Part shown: one piece after another, positions 54,056 through 64,000 of the stretch
Layout: every line of letters starts with the position of its first letter
How positions within the stretch are numbered: position 1 is the first letter of the stretch
Source: Zasmidium citrigriseum
Lineage: Eukaryota; Ascomycota; Dothideomycetes; Mycosphaerellales; Mycosphaerellaceae
Assembly: GCA_002786025.1 (NCBI GenBank)
Contig: NHNW01000007.1
Span: forward strand, 186,001 to 250,000
Direction of reading: 5' to 3'
DNA: 64,000 nt
Notes under the pieces: model-generated
The model's input: only the letters and a program-made list of their open reading frames with translations
The model's database searches: none
What the model was told of the DNA's origin: nothing
Program-made: the position numbers and the translations under genes

Positions 54056-55994
54056 TCATTCCCTTGATTGTTGCTCACCCTCTGACCGCAGGCCCATCTT
54101 ACTTCCCACATTCCGCGCAGCAGCGCTGACGGCGTCAACAATGGGTAATCGGCCTCGCTCTGCTGGAGCGTCTTGAGGCACATCGCTATTGGCTGCTTCG
54201 GCTGCGGCATCTTCGTCGAAGTAGACTGTTGAGTGAGTCAGCAGAAGCTCCAAGGCAGTAATGGGGAGATGACTTACTATGCGGCCGAATGAACCAACTG
54301 ACGATGAACGCCAATCCAAACGTCGAACACAAGCATACAAAGACGGTCTGCCTGAACGAGTGCACGGTTGCACTATAGATCGCGTTGAATACAGCGGGTG
54401 CCACGACTCTCGCCAGAGCATGCAGCAGACCAATCGCACCCAGAAGCTGTCCAGTCTTCTCAACAGGAATGTGCTTCGTGAGCGAAGATTGCAAAGTCGG
54501 CGATCCAATACCACCCATCGATGCCACAATACCGGAAAGCACGAACGGAGCGCCAGATCTGGAGAGCGTGTAGCCCAGATACCCAATCGCGTCGAAGAGG
54601 ATAGCGACCCGTATGACAGCCAAGTCAAACCGATCACAGCCATGGCTCTTCGCGTGCGGATCCGGTTTGCCACGCACGAGACGGGTGACACCCGGGAGGA
54701 TGACGAGTAAGCAGAACACACGACAGCTGTTGACTATCGTCATGAAGCGCCCGGATTCGAATGTCTTCCAGCCGAATTGGATGTTCATGTATATCACGAC
54801 GACTGTCAGACTGCCCATTGCCACGCCGAAGACGATGGTGTCGACGGCAGCGAGGACGAGCAAGTTTCGCCGCAGCGCTTTGCTGCTTCCAGGTCCGGTT
54901 GGTCGCAGGATCTTGAGCGGTTCCAGCAGGTTGACTGCGCGTAGGCGGTTGACCATGTCCCATTCTGGACCGCGCAAGGAGTCCATGAGATCGTGCTTGT
55001 CTCTTGCGAGCTGCTGTCTCTTCTTGGAAAGAGATTCTGGGACCACGGTTGCGACGAACAGCACGAATGCGACATGGACGGCCGTCAGAATGTAGAACAC
55101 CGTCACGATTTGGCCAGTCCACTGAACTATATATCCAGCGATGATTGGCCCCAATGCCAGTCCGGTAAACAGGCATCCATGGAAGTAGCCGAATGCTACA
55201 TTTCTTCGGTTGGGTGGCGTACAATCTGTAGCATACGCATTCGACATCGACATGGCCACGATGAATGATCCCGTCAGTCCATCCAGAGCATAGCTGAGCA
55301 ATAACACCGGCACAGGAAACGTCTCCGGATACTTCGCCGCAAAGATGGTAATCACCTCTCCCGCAATCGTACCACAACTCGTCGCAATCAACACCGGTTT
55401 TCGTCCATATCGATCCGAAAGAGCACCCAATCTCGGACTCATGATCGCGGCCAGAATTCCAGATATCAAGTTGCCCCACAGCGTGAACTGCGCGACTCTC
55501 GATTGCACATCATCAATCCGGCACTGATCATTATCGCCATTGTTGAAATCCACAGGAATCATCGTAAACCCAGGCTCATTGATCATGCGCTCCGAGAAAT
55601 ACTCCCGACAAATCAACTCCAGGATCAAATTCAACTTCGGCGTCACAATCCCACCAAACGCACACGCCATGATGAAGAACGGGCCAATGACCCAGAATAT
55701 CGAGGGGCGTTTATACCATGGCAGATGTTCGAAATCAATGCTCCCGGGCCATGACGGTCTTCGGTCCTCCTCCTCTCCATTGGTATCTTCGGGTCGTGGG
55801 TCGCGGTGTAGTAAAGGTGATTCTTCGTCTGCCTCGTCTCCTTGCTCTTCGGGTGAGGCTTTCACTCTCATGCCTCCCTTTGATATCCTCGCCGCTGGTT
55901 CGCCACGGTGTATCTTATCTCTCTGCTGTTCTCGCTGCAATGCCTCGGCGTCGAGGTCGACTTCGGCTTCGATGATCGCATCGGTGGTGTCCAT
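54056..55994 (-). CDS. MFS transporter (DHA1/tetracycline-resistance-like), plasma or vacuolar membrane
   Basis: Exons 55994-54278 and 54225-54056 give 628 residues. An acidic cytosolic N-terminus of about 95 residues includes a dileucine-like EESPLLHRD, a possible vacuolar sorting signal. Twelve hydrophobic helices follow; helix 1 is IFWVIGPFFIMACAFGG. The MFS motif A between helices 2 and 3 is complete: LGALSDRYGRKPVL. AYATDCTPPNRRNVAFG and GCLFTGLALGPIIAGYI fit fungal members close to yeast YCR023C and the zinc-induced-facilitator-like group. A long central loop separates the halves. Exon 2 codes the acidic tail after RPH. Substrate is unknown. Confidence 0.9.
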
Positions 55995-57558
55995 GATGGG
56001 CGAATGCTGTAATTATTCCAAGACGTAGGGGTATCTCTGTCCGAACCAGCGGAGTTGTAGTGTTTCCTTTGTTTTAGTCGCGCGGCGACATGTGTAGGAG
56101 TGCGAGATGTTATGGATTCCAGATTCCACTCCAGTCCCTATCGCGCAGCTCGCGTGCGTGCGTTGGTCGTGACGTCGACGTTGCGAAGCTGCCCCTGGCG
56201 CAGTCTTATCACCAACAGCGGAGAGAGGAGAAGAACGAAGGAGATAAGATACGAAGGTCAAGAATGATGTGGGACGAGGACACCAACAACCTTTAGTCGC
56301 GGCGCCATAGGAAGTAGCTCCGGGCAAGCAAGAAGATCGATGGTGCTTGCTAATCTAGTTCCAACCCGCAGCCAAAACTCCAAAAAGCATCGAACAAGTC
56401 CGGGCTGGGATGAGCCCGCCGCGGATGCAGCTTGTCCTGAATCTTGAATCTGCTGAAACCCGTCCTCCGCCCTCCCCTATTCGCCCGCTGATTCGGTCCA
56501 CGTACGATTGTTGGAAGATCTAGACGCTTACGAGGCGCAACGAAGCTGCTTCCTTCCTCCATCCTGACACTTGTATTACTATCCAATACTGATCCTTTGC
56601 ACAAAGGCAACAAGAATGCGCGCGTGTGCATTGCATCACGATCGGCTTCCATTCACGATTCGGTGCATTAGCGCGCGGGAGCGGCGATGTTGGGGGTGCC
56701 GACTCGCCGGTCGAATTGGCTCCTTCGACTTCACCTCTCCCGTGTCTCCATTTTCGCCGAGTGCATCCTTTGAAGAATAGTGAACATCAACAAAGCTCTG
56801 TACAAAATGGTCCTTACTCATCTACCCAGTATACTGGAGCTCTCCCTGTTTCTTGGGAGCTGTCCATCCTAGCACAGGCACCGCCCATCCGGGCCCCGAA
56901 GAACTCGACCCGTGGTACGGCTTACTCTCCGAGTGGACTGTGGTGTGACCTAGACCAGGTCCGTGGTCGAGAAGTTGGTGCTTCATGCCTGTTCCTTTCC
57001 TTAAGGCTGCACCAATGCGGTAGCTAACGCGTTATGACCTGGCGAGAAGTTTTCACCACGCGGCTTTTTCATTCGCTCTTTTGGGTATTTGCTTTGATGG
57101 TCGTCGTGGGCCTTGCTAAAACGTGGAAAATGTACAGGGCTCGTGGTTGATGCTCGAGGCGCTGTTCGCGGCTTCCGCGGCACGTGCGGTAGGATACGGC
57201 TTTGACTGACCTTCAATTTAGGTATCGGCCTGCTTTACATCCTGGCTGCCGTCGGCTGGATCATGTGTCTGGCGGCTAACTCGCAGAATGCACCGAGTTC
57301 GAATCCATGCATCCCTGAATGCAAACATGTGTTCTGTTCTGGCCCTATGTCTTGGCAAGATTGATCAGAACACCATCTCCTGACGGAAAAAGAGACGACG
57401 AACAAACGCCGCCATGGAAGATCATGACACATTCGAGTAGGTAACGTCCCACTACTATTGGCGAGCTATTCGAAGAATATGGATCAGAGTAGCTTTTGAG
57501 CCCACAACATCTTCCTAACACATCATGAGACCAACGTCGGCAACCAAAGTCACCCACG
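55995..57558. other. Intergenic region, 1.6 kb
   Basis: Promoter of the MFS gene ending at 54056 and 3' flank of the TRI12-type pump. Short frames only; no RNA gene recognised. Confidence 0.4.
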
Positions 57559-59366
57559 CTACTTGATCTGAGCCGCAATGCGATTGGTCATGTACTTCGT
57601 CACATTCCCCAGGAAGATACTGGCCACCACCGACAGGACTCCAAAAGCGATTGAAACATACCAGACGTACGACAGAGCGTACGCATACGACCACTGCGAT
57701 GCCCGAGCCGCAGCGGCGATGACTTGCTGCGTGACACCTGGAACTTCCGCGGCCGCAGCTGGAGATGCAACAAAGGCCTTGACGAATGCCTCAAGGTTCG
57801 AAGCCGGGAGACCTGCTCCAGCAGCTGCTGTGGCGAGGGCTGTGGGCAATCGCTTCGCCAGCCGGGTGCTGAAGACGTTGAAGTAGATGGTGTATCCAAT
57901 GCTTCCGCCGATGGTACGCACCGAGAGTGAGAGCGCTCCTGTGGTGGCCAAGAGCTTGTCCTCGGTTGCGGTCAGAGCAATAGTAGCAGCTGGGATATAG
58001 ACTCCTCCGACACCGAATCCAGCGATCGTACCAAGAGCAACCGCCATCCTTGGAGTGTTTGGAGTAACGGCAGCGAGTGCGCCTCCGAAGGCAGCTAGAA
58101 AGAAGTCAGCAAGTTATTCACACGAAGCAAGACTTCCGAAACGTACTCATGATGACCGTCGAGAAGATAAGCAGTTCACGGTTGTGGCCCTTCAGCACTG
58201 AGAGTAAGGCGTTGACCGTCACAGCTCCAGCAGTCACACTGATTCCATATCCAAGGCCCTTCAACCCAACCTGGATTGGATCCGGGTTGAAGACCGTTGC
58301 AAAGGTCAACGGAAAGAAGTTGAGCAGCGAGTACAGGTTCATTCCAGCAACAAACGCAACCACGAAGGCTCTCCAGACGATAGTGTTGTTCGAAAACAGC
58401 TCCGATGGCACCATTGGCGTCTTGGCTCCTTTCCACTCCCAGACAACAAAGGCAGCCATCAAAGCGATGCCAACCAGCAGAGTGGACAGTACATACGCGC
58501 TCGTCCAGCTATGGGTATAGCCACCAGATCCGAGGGCCACAAGGAAGAGAGAAACTCCTGCGATGGACAGGATCGCGCCAACATAGTCGATCTTGCGGAG
58601 GACTTCGCCTCTTGCCACTCTCTTGACGGTGTTGCTTTCCGGGAAGAAGGTCGCCACGATTCCAAGGCCGAAGATGGCATTGTAGATCAGACACAGCCAG
58701 ATGGTCCATCTCCACGTCGATCGAGTCGCGATCAGCTGCGAATACATCACATAAGGCGTGAATGGGAACAGGAATGCCGTGCAAATGGCCAGATACGTCC
58801 CACGTTTCTTGACTGGGACGATGGAAGCGATACCGGCAAGAGCTGTAAGTTCAGTGATTGCAGCTCCTCCTCCAATGATGCCCATTCCACCGCATGCTTG
58901 GGAGAATCCTTGGGCAGTGCCAACGATGATGAGGCCGATCAAGACAAGCGCTTCGCCGAACAGCACGACGTTTCGTTGGCCGAGGAGATCGGCGAGATAT
59001 CCGCAGAATGGCGCAACGGCACCAATGGCCAGCGTGTAGCTGACAGTGAGCCAGGAGCTGACTGCCGGTGAACCGAGATCCGTTACGACGTAGGACAAGG
59101 AGCCGCCGACGAAAAACAGAGGAATCTGGGCACCTAACGGTTGACCAAGTTAGTCATCGTCTATGGCCAGTGCTACTGAAACGCATACCTGTCCAGATTC
59201 CGCAGAGCGAAGCAGTGGCTATGATCTTCTTCCAGCCCCAAGTGAGCTCATGGTCTGCTCCTTCATCGCCATACTGCTCGTGCTTTTCAACATGGCTTGT
59301 GGCATCAAACGTTGAATCATGTTCTTGATGCTCCGAAATATGGGCAGGTTTTTGATCAGACGCCAT
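57559..59366 (-). CDS. TRI12-type MFS efflux pump (DHA2 family, 14 helices)
   Basis: Exons 59366-59189, 59133-58147 and 58094-57559 join in phase to 566 residues. The cytosolic N-terminus (MASDQKPAHISEHQEHD) is followed by GWKKIIATASLCGIWTG at the first helix. Motifs: VSSWLTVSYTLAIGAVAPFCGYLADLLGQRN (motif A region), MGIIGGGAAITELTALAG, PVKKRGTYLA, and in the second half GLKGLGYGISVTAGAV. These are typical of the fungal trichothecene efflux pump family (PF06609), which exports toxic metabolites and siderophores across the plasma membrane. It is divergently paired with a Zn2Cys6 regulator 434 bases away, a common layout for a pump controlled by its neighbour. Which compound is exported cannot be told. 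Confidence 0.92.
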
Positions 59367-59800
59367 TTTGATTGAGGAAGCAACGAAACCGCTCTTCACT
59401 CTTCGAACAAAGATCGAACAGTCACGACTATATCTCTTGTTGGTGTTCGAGACCACAGAAAGCCTCGCGTGATACCCCAGACTACCGAACTGCCGACCCC
59501 ATGGGGAATAGAAAGCTTCGAAGATCTGCAAACCACATTGAGGCTCACTTCGACCAATCAACGCGCCAAATGATTGATCCTCCTAGCCGAACAACTTTGA
59601 AGAGGATGCTTAAACTCTATGGACAGAGCTTGGGTGGAGGTGTTTGCGGGGTTGACCGAGTTTGTATTATACCGAGCCGCGAGCTGATGAAGGTGTCTCC
59701 ATGGGAAACTGAACCTCTTCCTGCCGGCAACGTCGCCTGTTACGAACACTGAATTCAAGCACCTGCCGCGAACCCTTCCCCACGCGGACAATGGGCAGTC
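59367..59800. promoter_or_regulatory. Shared divergent promoter of the TRI12-type pump and the Zn2Cys6 regulator
   Basis: Both start codons face away from this 434-base region. It contains CCG-N5-CCG at 59485-59495 (a direct CGG repeat on the minus strand), the kind of spaced triplet Zn2Cys6 proteins bind, and a CCAAT pentamer near 59552. A second, tighter CCGAGCCG lies near 59669-59677. Binding is inferred from the pattern only. Confidence 0.5.
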
Positions 59801-62182
59801 ATGCCAGGCCAGCAGACTACAGGCAATGGAGTCACGGAACCCCGGATCAGACACAAACGGGCTCGGGCAGCCTGCCAAGAATGTCGGATCAGGAAGATTC
59901 GTTGCGATGTGGTTGAGCATGGTGTGCCTTGTTCCAACTGTTCGGCTGTGCCTGGAGTGACTTGTGCCATACGACGGCGAAAGACGTCGAAGAGCCAGAG
60001 GTACATGACCCTGTCTACGGCAATGATGAGTGAAGTCATTGACCGGGAAGCAGTGAACAAAGCCCGCCTGACGAACATGATGTTCGACTCCGAGAACGAT
60101 GTCACAGTTTTCAGGCCATCGAGCCTGACAATAATGCCCGCATGGGCGAGGAGTCGACTTTTCGATTGGCGCCTCAGGGGCAGCATGCAGCTCTATCGAC
60201 ACTTGGGGATCAGTCCAGCTGGAACGGGATAGGGGACATTTCCACCTGGAACGGGGATGAGACTTTCAATGCACAACATCTTACAGCAGACCCGGGCTCT
60301 GCCAGTACTGGAATCGACTTTAGCCACCTCCTCGATATCGATGACATATTCGCCTTCACGAGAGAGACAACATTACCAGGACACACTGGAGTCGACGGCG
60401 GCGATCCATGGTCTGGCACGTATGTTCAACAATATCTTAGTCCATCTTCCGTTCGCAACTCTGCGAACGAAAACGAGACAGTGGAAACGGATCGGACCCC
60501 TTCCATTCACGTCCCTGGTCTGTCAGCTTCAGAAGAACAGTACCTAAAGCGGGAAGGATGTCTTCAGCTGCCGCCAACAGGTGTCTTGAGGCAGATGATT
60601 TGGTCATACTTCTACATGGTCCATCCAAATCTACCAGTGGTGGCTGAAGACCAAGTATGGGCTCTCTGGGATGGTGACACGTTCAGGCTGGGGAGTTTCT
60701 CCTTTTTGCTTATGCGAGCCATGGTATTCGCCGCTACGAATGTGAGATCCCTATTCGACTCTGGCATCAACCTCGTGCTGACATGCCGATAGTTTGTCGA
60801 ACTTGATGTCTTACGGACGATGGGGTTTGGCACTAAACGAGACGCCAGGCTATCGTTCTACAAGCAAGCAAAGGTAAGAATGATCGCTACTTTATGTCAG
60901 AACTCAAGCTTACGCTTCGAAGATGTTCTTCGACATGGGAATCGAAAGAGACCCCATTGTACTCGCCCAGAGTTGCCTATTACTCACCTACTACGCACCG
61001 ACCTACAATTATCTGCGAGTCAATGCGTTCTGGCTGAGAAATGCCGTCCACTTCGCTCAGATTGCAGGAGCACATCGTCACCATCGTATTCGAGGCCCAG
61101 ACAACGCCAAATCTAGCTTGCTCAAACGTATCTGGTGGGGAGTCATTCTACGAGATCGTATCCTCTCCATTGGCCTGCGCCGGACTGCTCAAGTGGAACT
61201 AAGTCCGGCTTGGAGCGATCAAGCAAGCGTGCCAAACGCGGGAGACTTTGACATGGAGATAGGTCGCTCGTCTGTTCACAGCGTCGACGCACAGCATCGG
61301 ATCATAGAGGTCATCTCCACGACTTGCAGGCTTATGCAACACCTCACGGACGCTCTCGATCTTTACCGACACGAAGGCCTCGAGGAACGACTGGAACATG
61401 CCGAGCATTCACTATCAGCAAGCGTGGCTCACATTCAGCGAGCTCTGTCAAAACTCCGCCACTGGTACGATCAAGCCATCTCAGACTTCCCCTTTCCCAT
61501 CGGCCTCGACGACGCCGACGAGACACCTACGATCTGCATCTACGCCAACATGATGTTCTGCTACTACTCCAGCGCCGTCTTCGCCCTGAATCAACACCTG
61601 ATACTCCTCGCCGAGACTTTTCCCAACGCACGGACTCTCTTCTCCGTTGAGCAGGCTCACGAAGCCCTGCAAACATCCAACAGCGACGTCGGCCAACGCA
61701 TCCAAGAATTCGTCCAAGTCCGTCTGGTTAAGTACCTCCCCATCAGCGCCTCCGCCTTCATCGCCATTCCGCTCGTCCTACAAGCCATCAACGTTGCGGC
61801 GGTTCGCGGCGCCAAGACTGAAGCAATCGAGAACCGTCGTCTTCAGATTTTCACACGTACCCTTCAAGCCCAGCAAGATAACTTCGACGGCTCGGACTTC
61901 TGTGCCGATGTTCTCTCCAACATCGTGGCCTACGCCCTCAAGGACGAGAAATTCCAGAGCTCGATGGCGAATTGGAGAGATGGGAGGAACGGGAGTGCAA
62001 ATGATTCTTCGAGTGTTAGCTCCAGTGGTCAGGGGAAAGTGAAGCTGGATTGGGCGAATCTGGTCTACAGAAGACCCAGGTTGTTTTTGAGGTTGATGTT
62101 GTATTTGGATTTTGCGCTTTGTACGGGGAGGCCGCCGCAGGAGGAGGACTTTCCATTGGTGTTAAGGGAGAGTACGGCGTGA
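59801..62182 (+). CDS. Zn2Cys6 fungal transcription factor with Fungal_trans domain
   Basis: Exons 59801-60000, 60108-60741, 60793-60873 and 60923-62182 give 724 residues. The binuclear zinc cluster uses Cys25, Cys28, Cys35, Cys44, Cys47 and Cys55 (ACQECRIRKIRCD), followed by a basic linker. After a disordered acidic region, the middle-homology regulatory domain begins near 240 (LPPTGVLRQMIWSYFYMVHP) and includes LAQSCLLLTYYAPTYNYLR and LKRIWWGVILRDRILSIGL, the signature of Fungal_trans proteins such as cutinase transcription factor 1. It probably binds CGG triplets. The divergent efflux pump is the obvious candidate target. Introns 1 and 2 were placed by phase: intron 1 joins KSQ to FQAIEPD, intron 2 joins AATN to FVELD. 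Confidence 0.9.
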
Positions 62183-62670
62183 TGCGCCTGATCTCATGGC
62201 ACGATGCCGCCAAGATGCCGAAAGTACGCCATTGTACGACCGCTATGCAAGCCCGACGAATCGAATACGTTCTGCCTCGCCAACGAAGCTGAGCACTGGG
62301 ACCTCCCTGCAGCGCCACGTTCCCTTCGCCATCAGCTGCTGCAATGGGAGAACGAGTGTACCGCCGAGAATTCAATACCAAGGAGTATCTGGCCCCACAT
62401 ACGAGCGTTGGAAAGGCTGTGGCTTGATTCAAGGTATGCGACCCTATCAGTCATTGGCAGAAGTGAAGCCTCAGCTGCTGCGCCTAGCTACCGTTCACTG
62501 GTCTCTCTCGGATCTGTGTCAGCCCGCCAGTTCTCCGTCAGCGTCAATGTATTGGTGGCTTGGATTGGCACATTGTCGGCCATCTGTCCTTGCGCACGTC
62601 TCCTTTCCGACGGCTTTCAATTCACGGCTTTTTAAACATACCCATCGACACTTTGAAAGGTTGACAAGTC
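62183..62670. other. Intergenic region before the right-edge gene
   Basis: Terminator of the regulator and promoter of the next gene. No supported feature. Confidence 0.4.
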
Positions 62671-64000
62671 ATGAGCTACGAGTGTCAAGTACCTCTAGCG
62701 TCTGAAGGGCGGAAGGAAGTAGTCTTGGGTCCAGGATTCCGTAAGTCAGCCTGTTAAAATCTACCAGCCTGATGGGAAATCGGAATACTAACCGTCTGCG
62801 TCGGACCTAGTCCTGGTCATGATGACACCTTTTGCACTTCTTTTCGCACTTGCGTTTCTTCACGAGTGGTCAAAACGAGCAGATCCTATCGGCAGCTTGA
62901 GGCCGGAAAGACTTGAGCATCTCAGGTGGATACCACGCAGAAAGACGCACGGCATCGATCTGGCCGATGCATGGTTCGAGATAGTTGCACACGTCGCCAA
63001 CCCGGATGATCTTCTGGTCTCGCATCTACATAATAAGCCCTGGCTCCGCGAATTTATACCGTTACCTGGAGACCAAGCAGACAGGGCTTGGCAAGCAAGA
63101 GGAACCGCGCGAGCAGAAGGCACCGGGCAAGCCTACGATCAGGAATTTGCAACCGCTCGTACGGAGTTCAAGTCAAACCCAGAGGATTTCGTGCTCTGTC
63201 TCGAGAAAGTTTCCAAGGAACTTCGTATCAGAGAGCTATCAGAGTCCGTCCTCATGTATTGTGCAGCACCCGAAGTAGTCGATATCCCAGGCCGTCGTCA
63301 GAGCTGGCTTGCCAGGCAGATTCGAGGGATGCACAAACCCCCAAGCCCCAGGGAAATTGAGAAAATGCGACGGCAGAGGCTTAAATGCTGGTTGGATCTC
63401 CAGAGTCAAACTTTGGAAGTCATAGCGGGCTCAAATACATCAAACAACAATGACGGATTTACAAGAGCGAATCGAAAATGTGGCCCTGCGTTGGACCTCC
63501 TCCAGAACCAACGAACAGTCGACTCAATGGGCTTCAAACAAGCAGCATTGAGTCAATCGCGTGATTTCCTTGGTCGTCATTTATCGATGTACGATGAGCC
63601 GGAAGATGCAAGTAAGTATTGGTCACCGAGAATCGACTATTACGATAGTTTCTGTCGGTCTGCAGTCTAATCGCCGTCTAGTTGCGAGATCATGGAAATT
63701 AGAGCGTCGACGTCGCTTCGCAGAAATATCCAAGGGATACAGTCGACTGTCTAGTGCAACATTTAAGGGGATATCGGAATGGCTCAAAAAGTGCATGAAG
63801 AGCCAACATCCCCTGTCAGCGGTGTATCATCAATTCCAACTGAAGGTCATCGATTTCGTCGAAATACTTGCCGGAAGAGCACCTTCAACATTCGAGGATG
63901 CACTTCAGGGACTGCGAGACATCGCTTCTCGAGACAACCGCCAACAGAAGATCCTTTACGACGAAATCGAAAAGCTGCGTTCAGATGTCGATAAAAAGCA
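62671..64000 (+). CDS. Unrecognised membrane-anchored protein (3' end outside window)
   Basis: A likely short first exon, 62671-62740 (MSYECQVPLASEGRKEVVLG), is joined by an intron with GTAAGT donor, ACTAAC branch site and CCTAG acceptor to exon 2 at 62811-63611. A second intron, 63612-63681, leads to exon 3, open to the edge. Across the first junction the text becomes FLLVMMTPFALLFALAFL, one hydrophobic segment near residues 23-42 that may be a signal anchor. The rest is soluble and helical with many Arg, Lys and Glu; exon 3 has DIASRDNRQQKILYDEIEKL near the edge, coiled-coil-like. No domain was recognised. If exon 1 is wrong, the start would be ATG 62819. Confidence 0.6.

Noticed and set aside
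54634..55479. Long alternative-frame reading inside the MFS transporter gene
   Set aside because: The overlapping frame carries the full MFS helices and motif A; the other is a shadow.
57291..57312. GAGTTCGAATCC, another B-box-like string
   Set aside because: No cloverleaf can be drawn around it.

Overview
The window is eukaryotic nuclear DNA from a filamentous ascomycete (Pezizomycotina; the gene families and style suggest Dothideomycetes, possibly Capnodiales/Mycosphaerellales, but no marker proves this). The evidence is short GT..AG introns of about 45-110 bases with CTAAC-like branch sites, single-gene transcription units on both strands, fungal-only families (Zn2Cys6 regulator, TRI12-type and DHA1-type transporters, GT90/CAP10, fungal Mediator Med22, Jsn1-type RRM-Puf protein) and no bacterial operon signals. 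Positions of introns were read by eye from splice signals and frame continuity, so exon edges are models, not data.

Layout. 1-10.6 kb: end of a PHD/RING-type regulator, a peroxisomal D-amino-acid oxidase, Mediator Med22, a large fusion of an apparently inactive DUF2235 hydrolase with a GTPase, a degenerate six-copy tandem repeat array, and arginyl-tRNA synthetase. 10.6-22.5 kb: a long gene-free stretch, two large disordered or membrane-anchored fungal proteins, a CAP10-type glycosyltransferase and the SWR1 subunit Swc2/YL1. 22.7-30.5 kb: a tandem pair of LPAELRNRIYE-type small proteins, decayed gene remnants, a small membrane coiled-coil protein, an F-box/Cys-rich protein and a membrane alpha/beta hydrolase. 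30.8-48.2 kb: an accessory-looking metabolic stretch (NTF2-like protein, class III CoA-transferase, succinate-semialdehyde dehydrogenase, delta-12-type desaturase, a broken MFS transporter, P450, secreted FN3-like protein, SAM methyltransferase, GH5 endoglucanase, nitrilase). 48.8-56 kb: a Jsn1-type Puf protein and an MFS transporter. 57.5-62.2 kb: a TRI12-type MFS efflux pump divergent from a Zn2Cys6 regulator. The right edge holds the start of an unrecognised membrane-anchored protein.

How the parts relate. Housekeeping genes (Med22, ArgRS, Swc2, Puf) are interleaved with lineage-specific ones. The CoA-transferase and the semialdehyde dehydrogenase are same-strand neighbours that could share an acyl/C4 metabolic route. 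The pump and regulator share one 434-bp promoter and look like a local control module. The most unusual items are the DUF2235-GTPase fusion, the tandem repeat array next to ArgRS, the MFS pseudogene with at least four lesions, and repeated abrupt C-to-G strand-composition switches inside coding regions.
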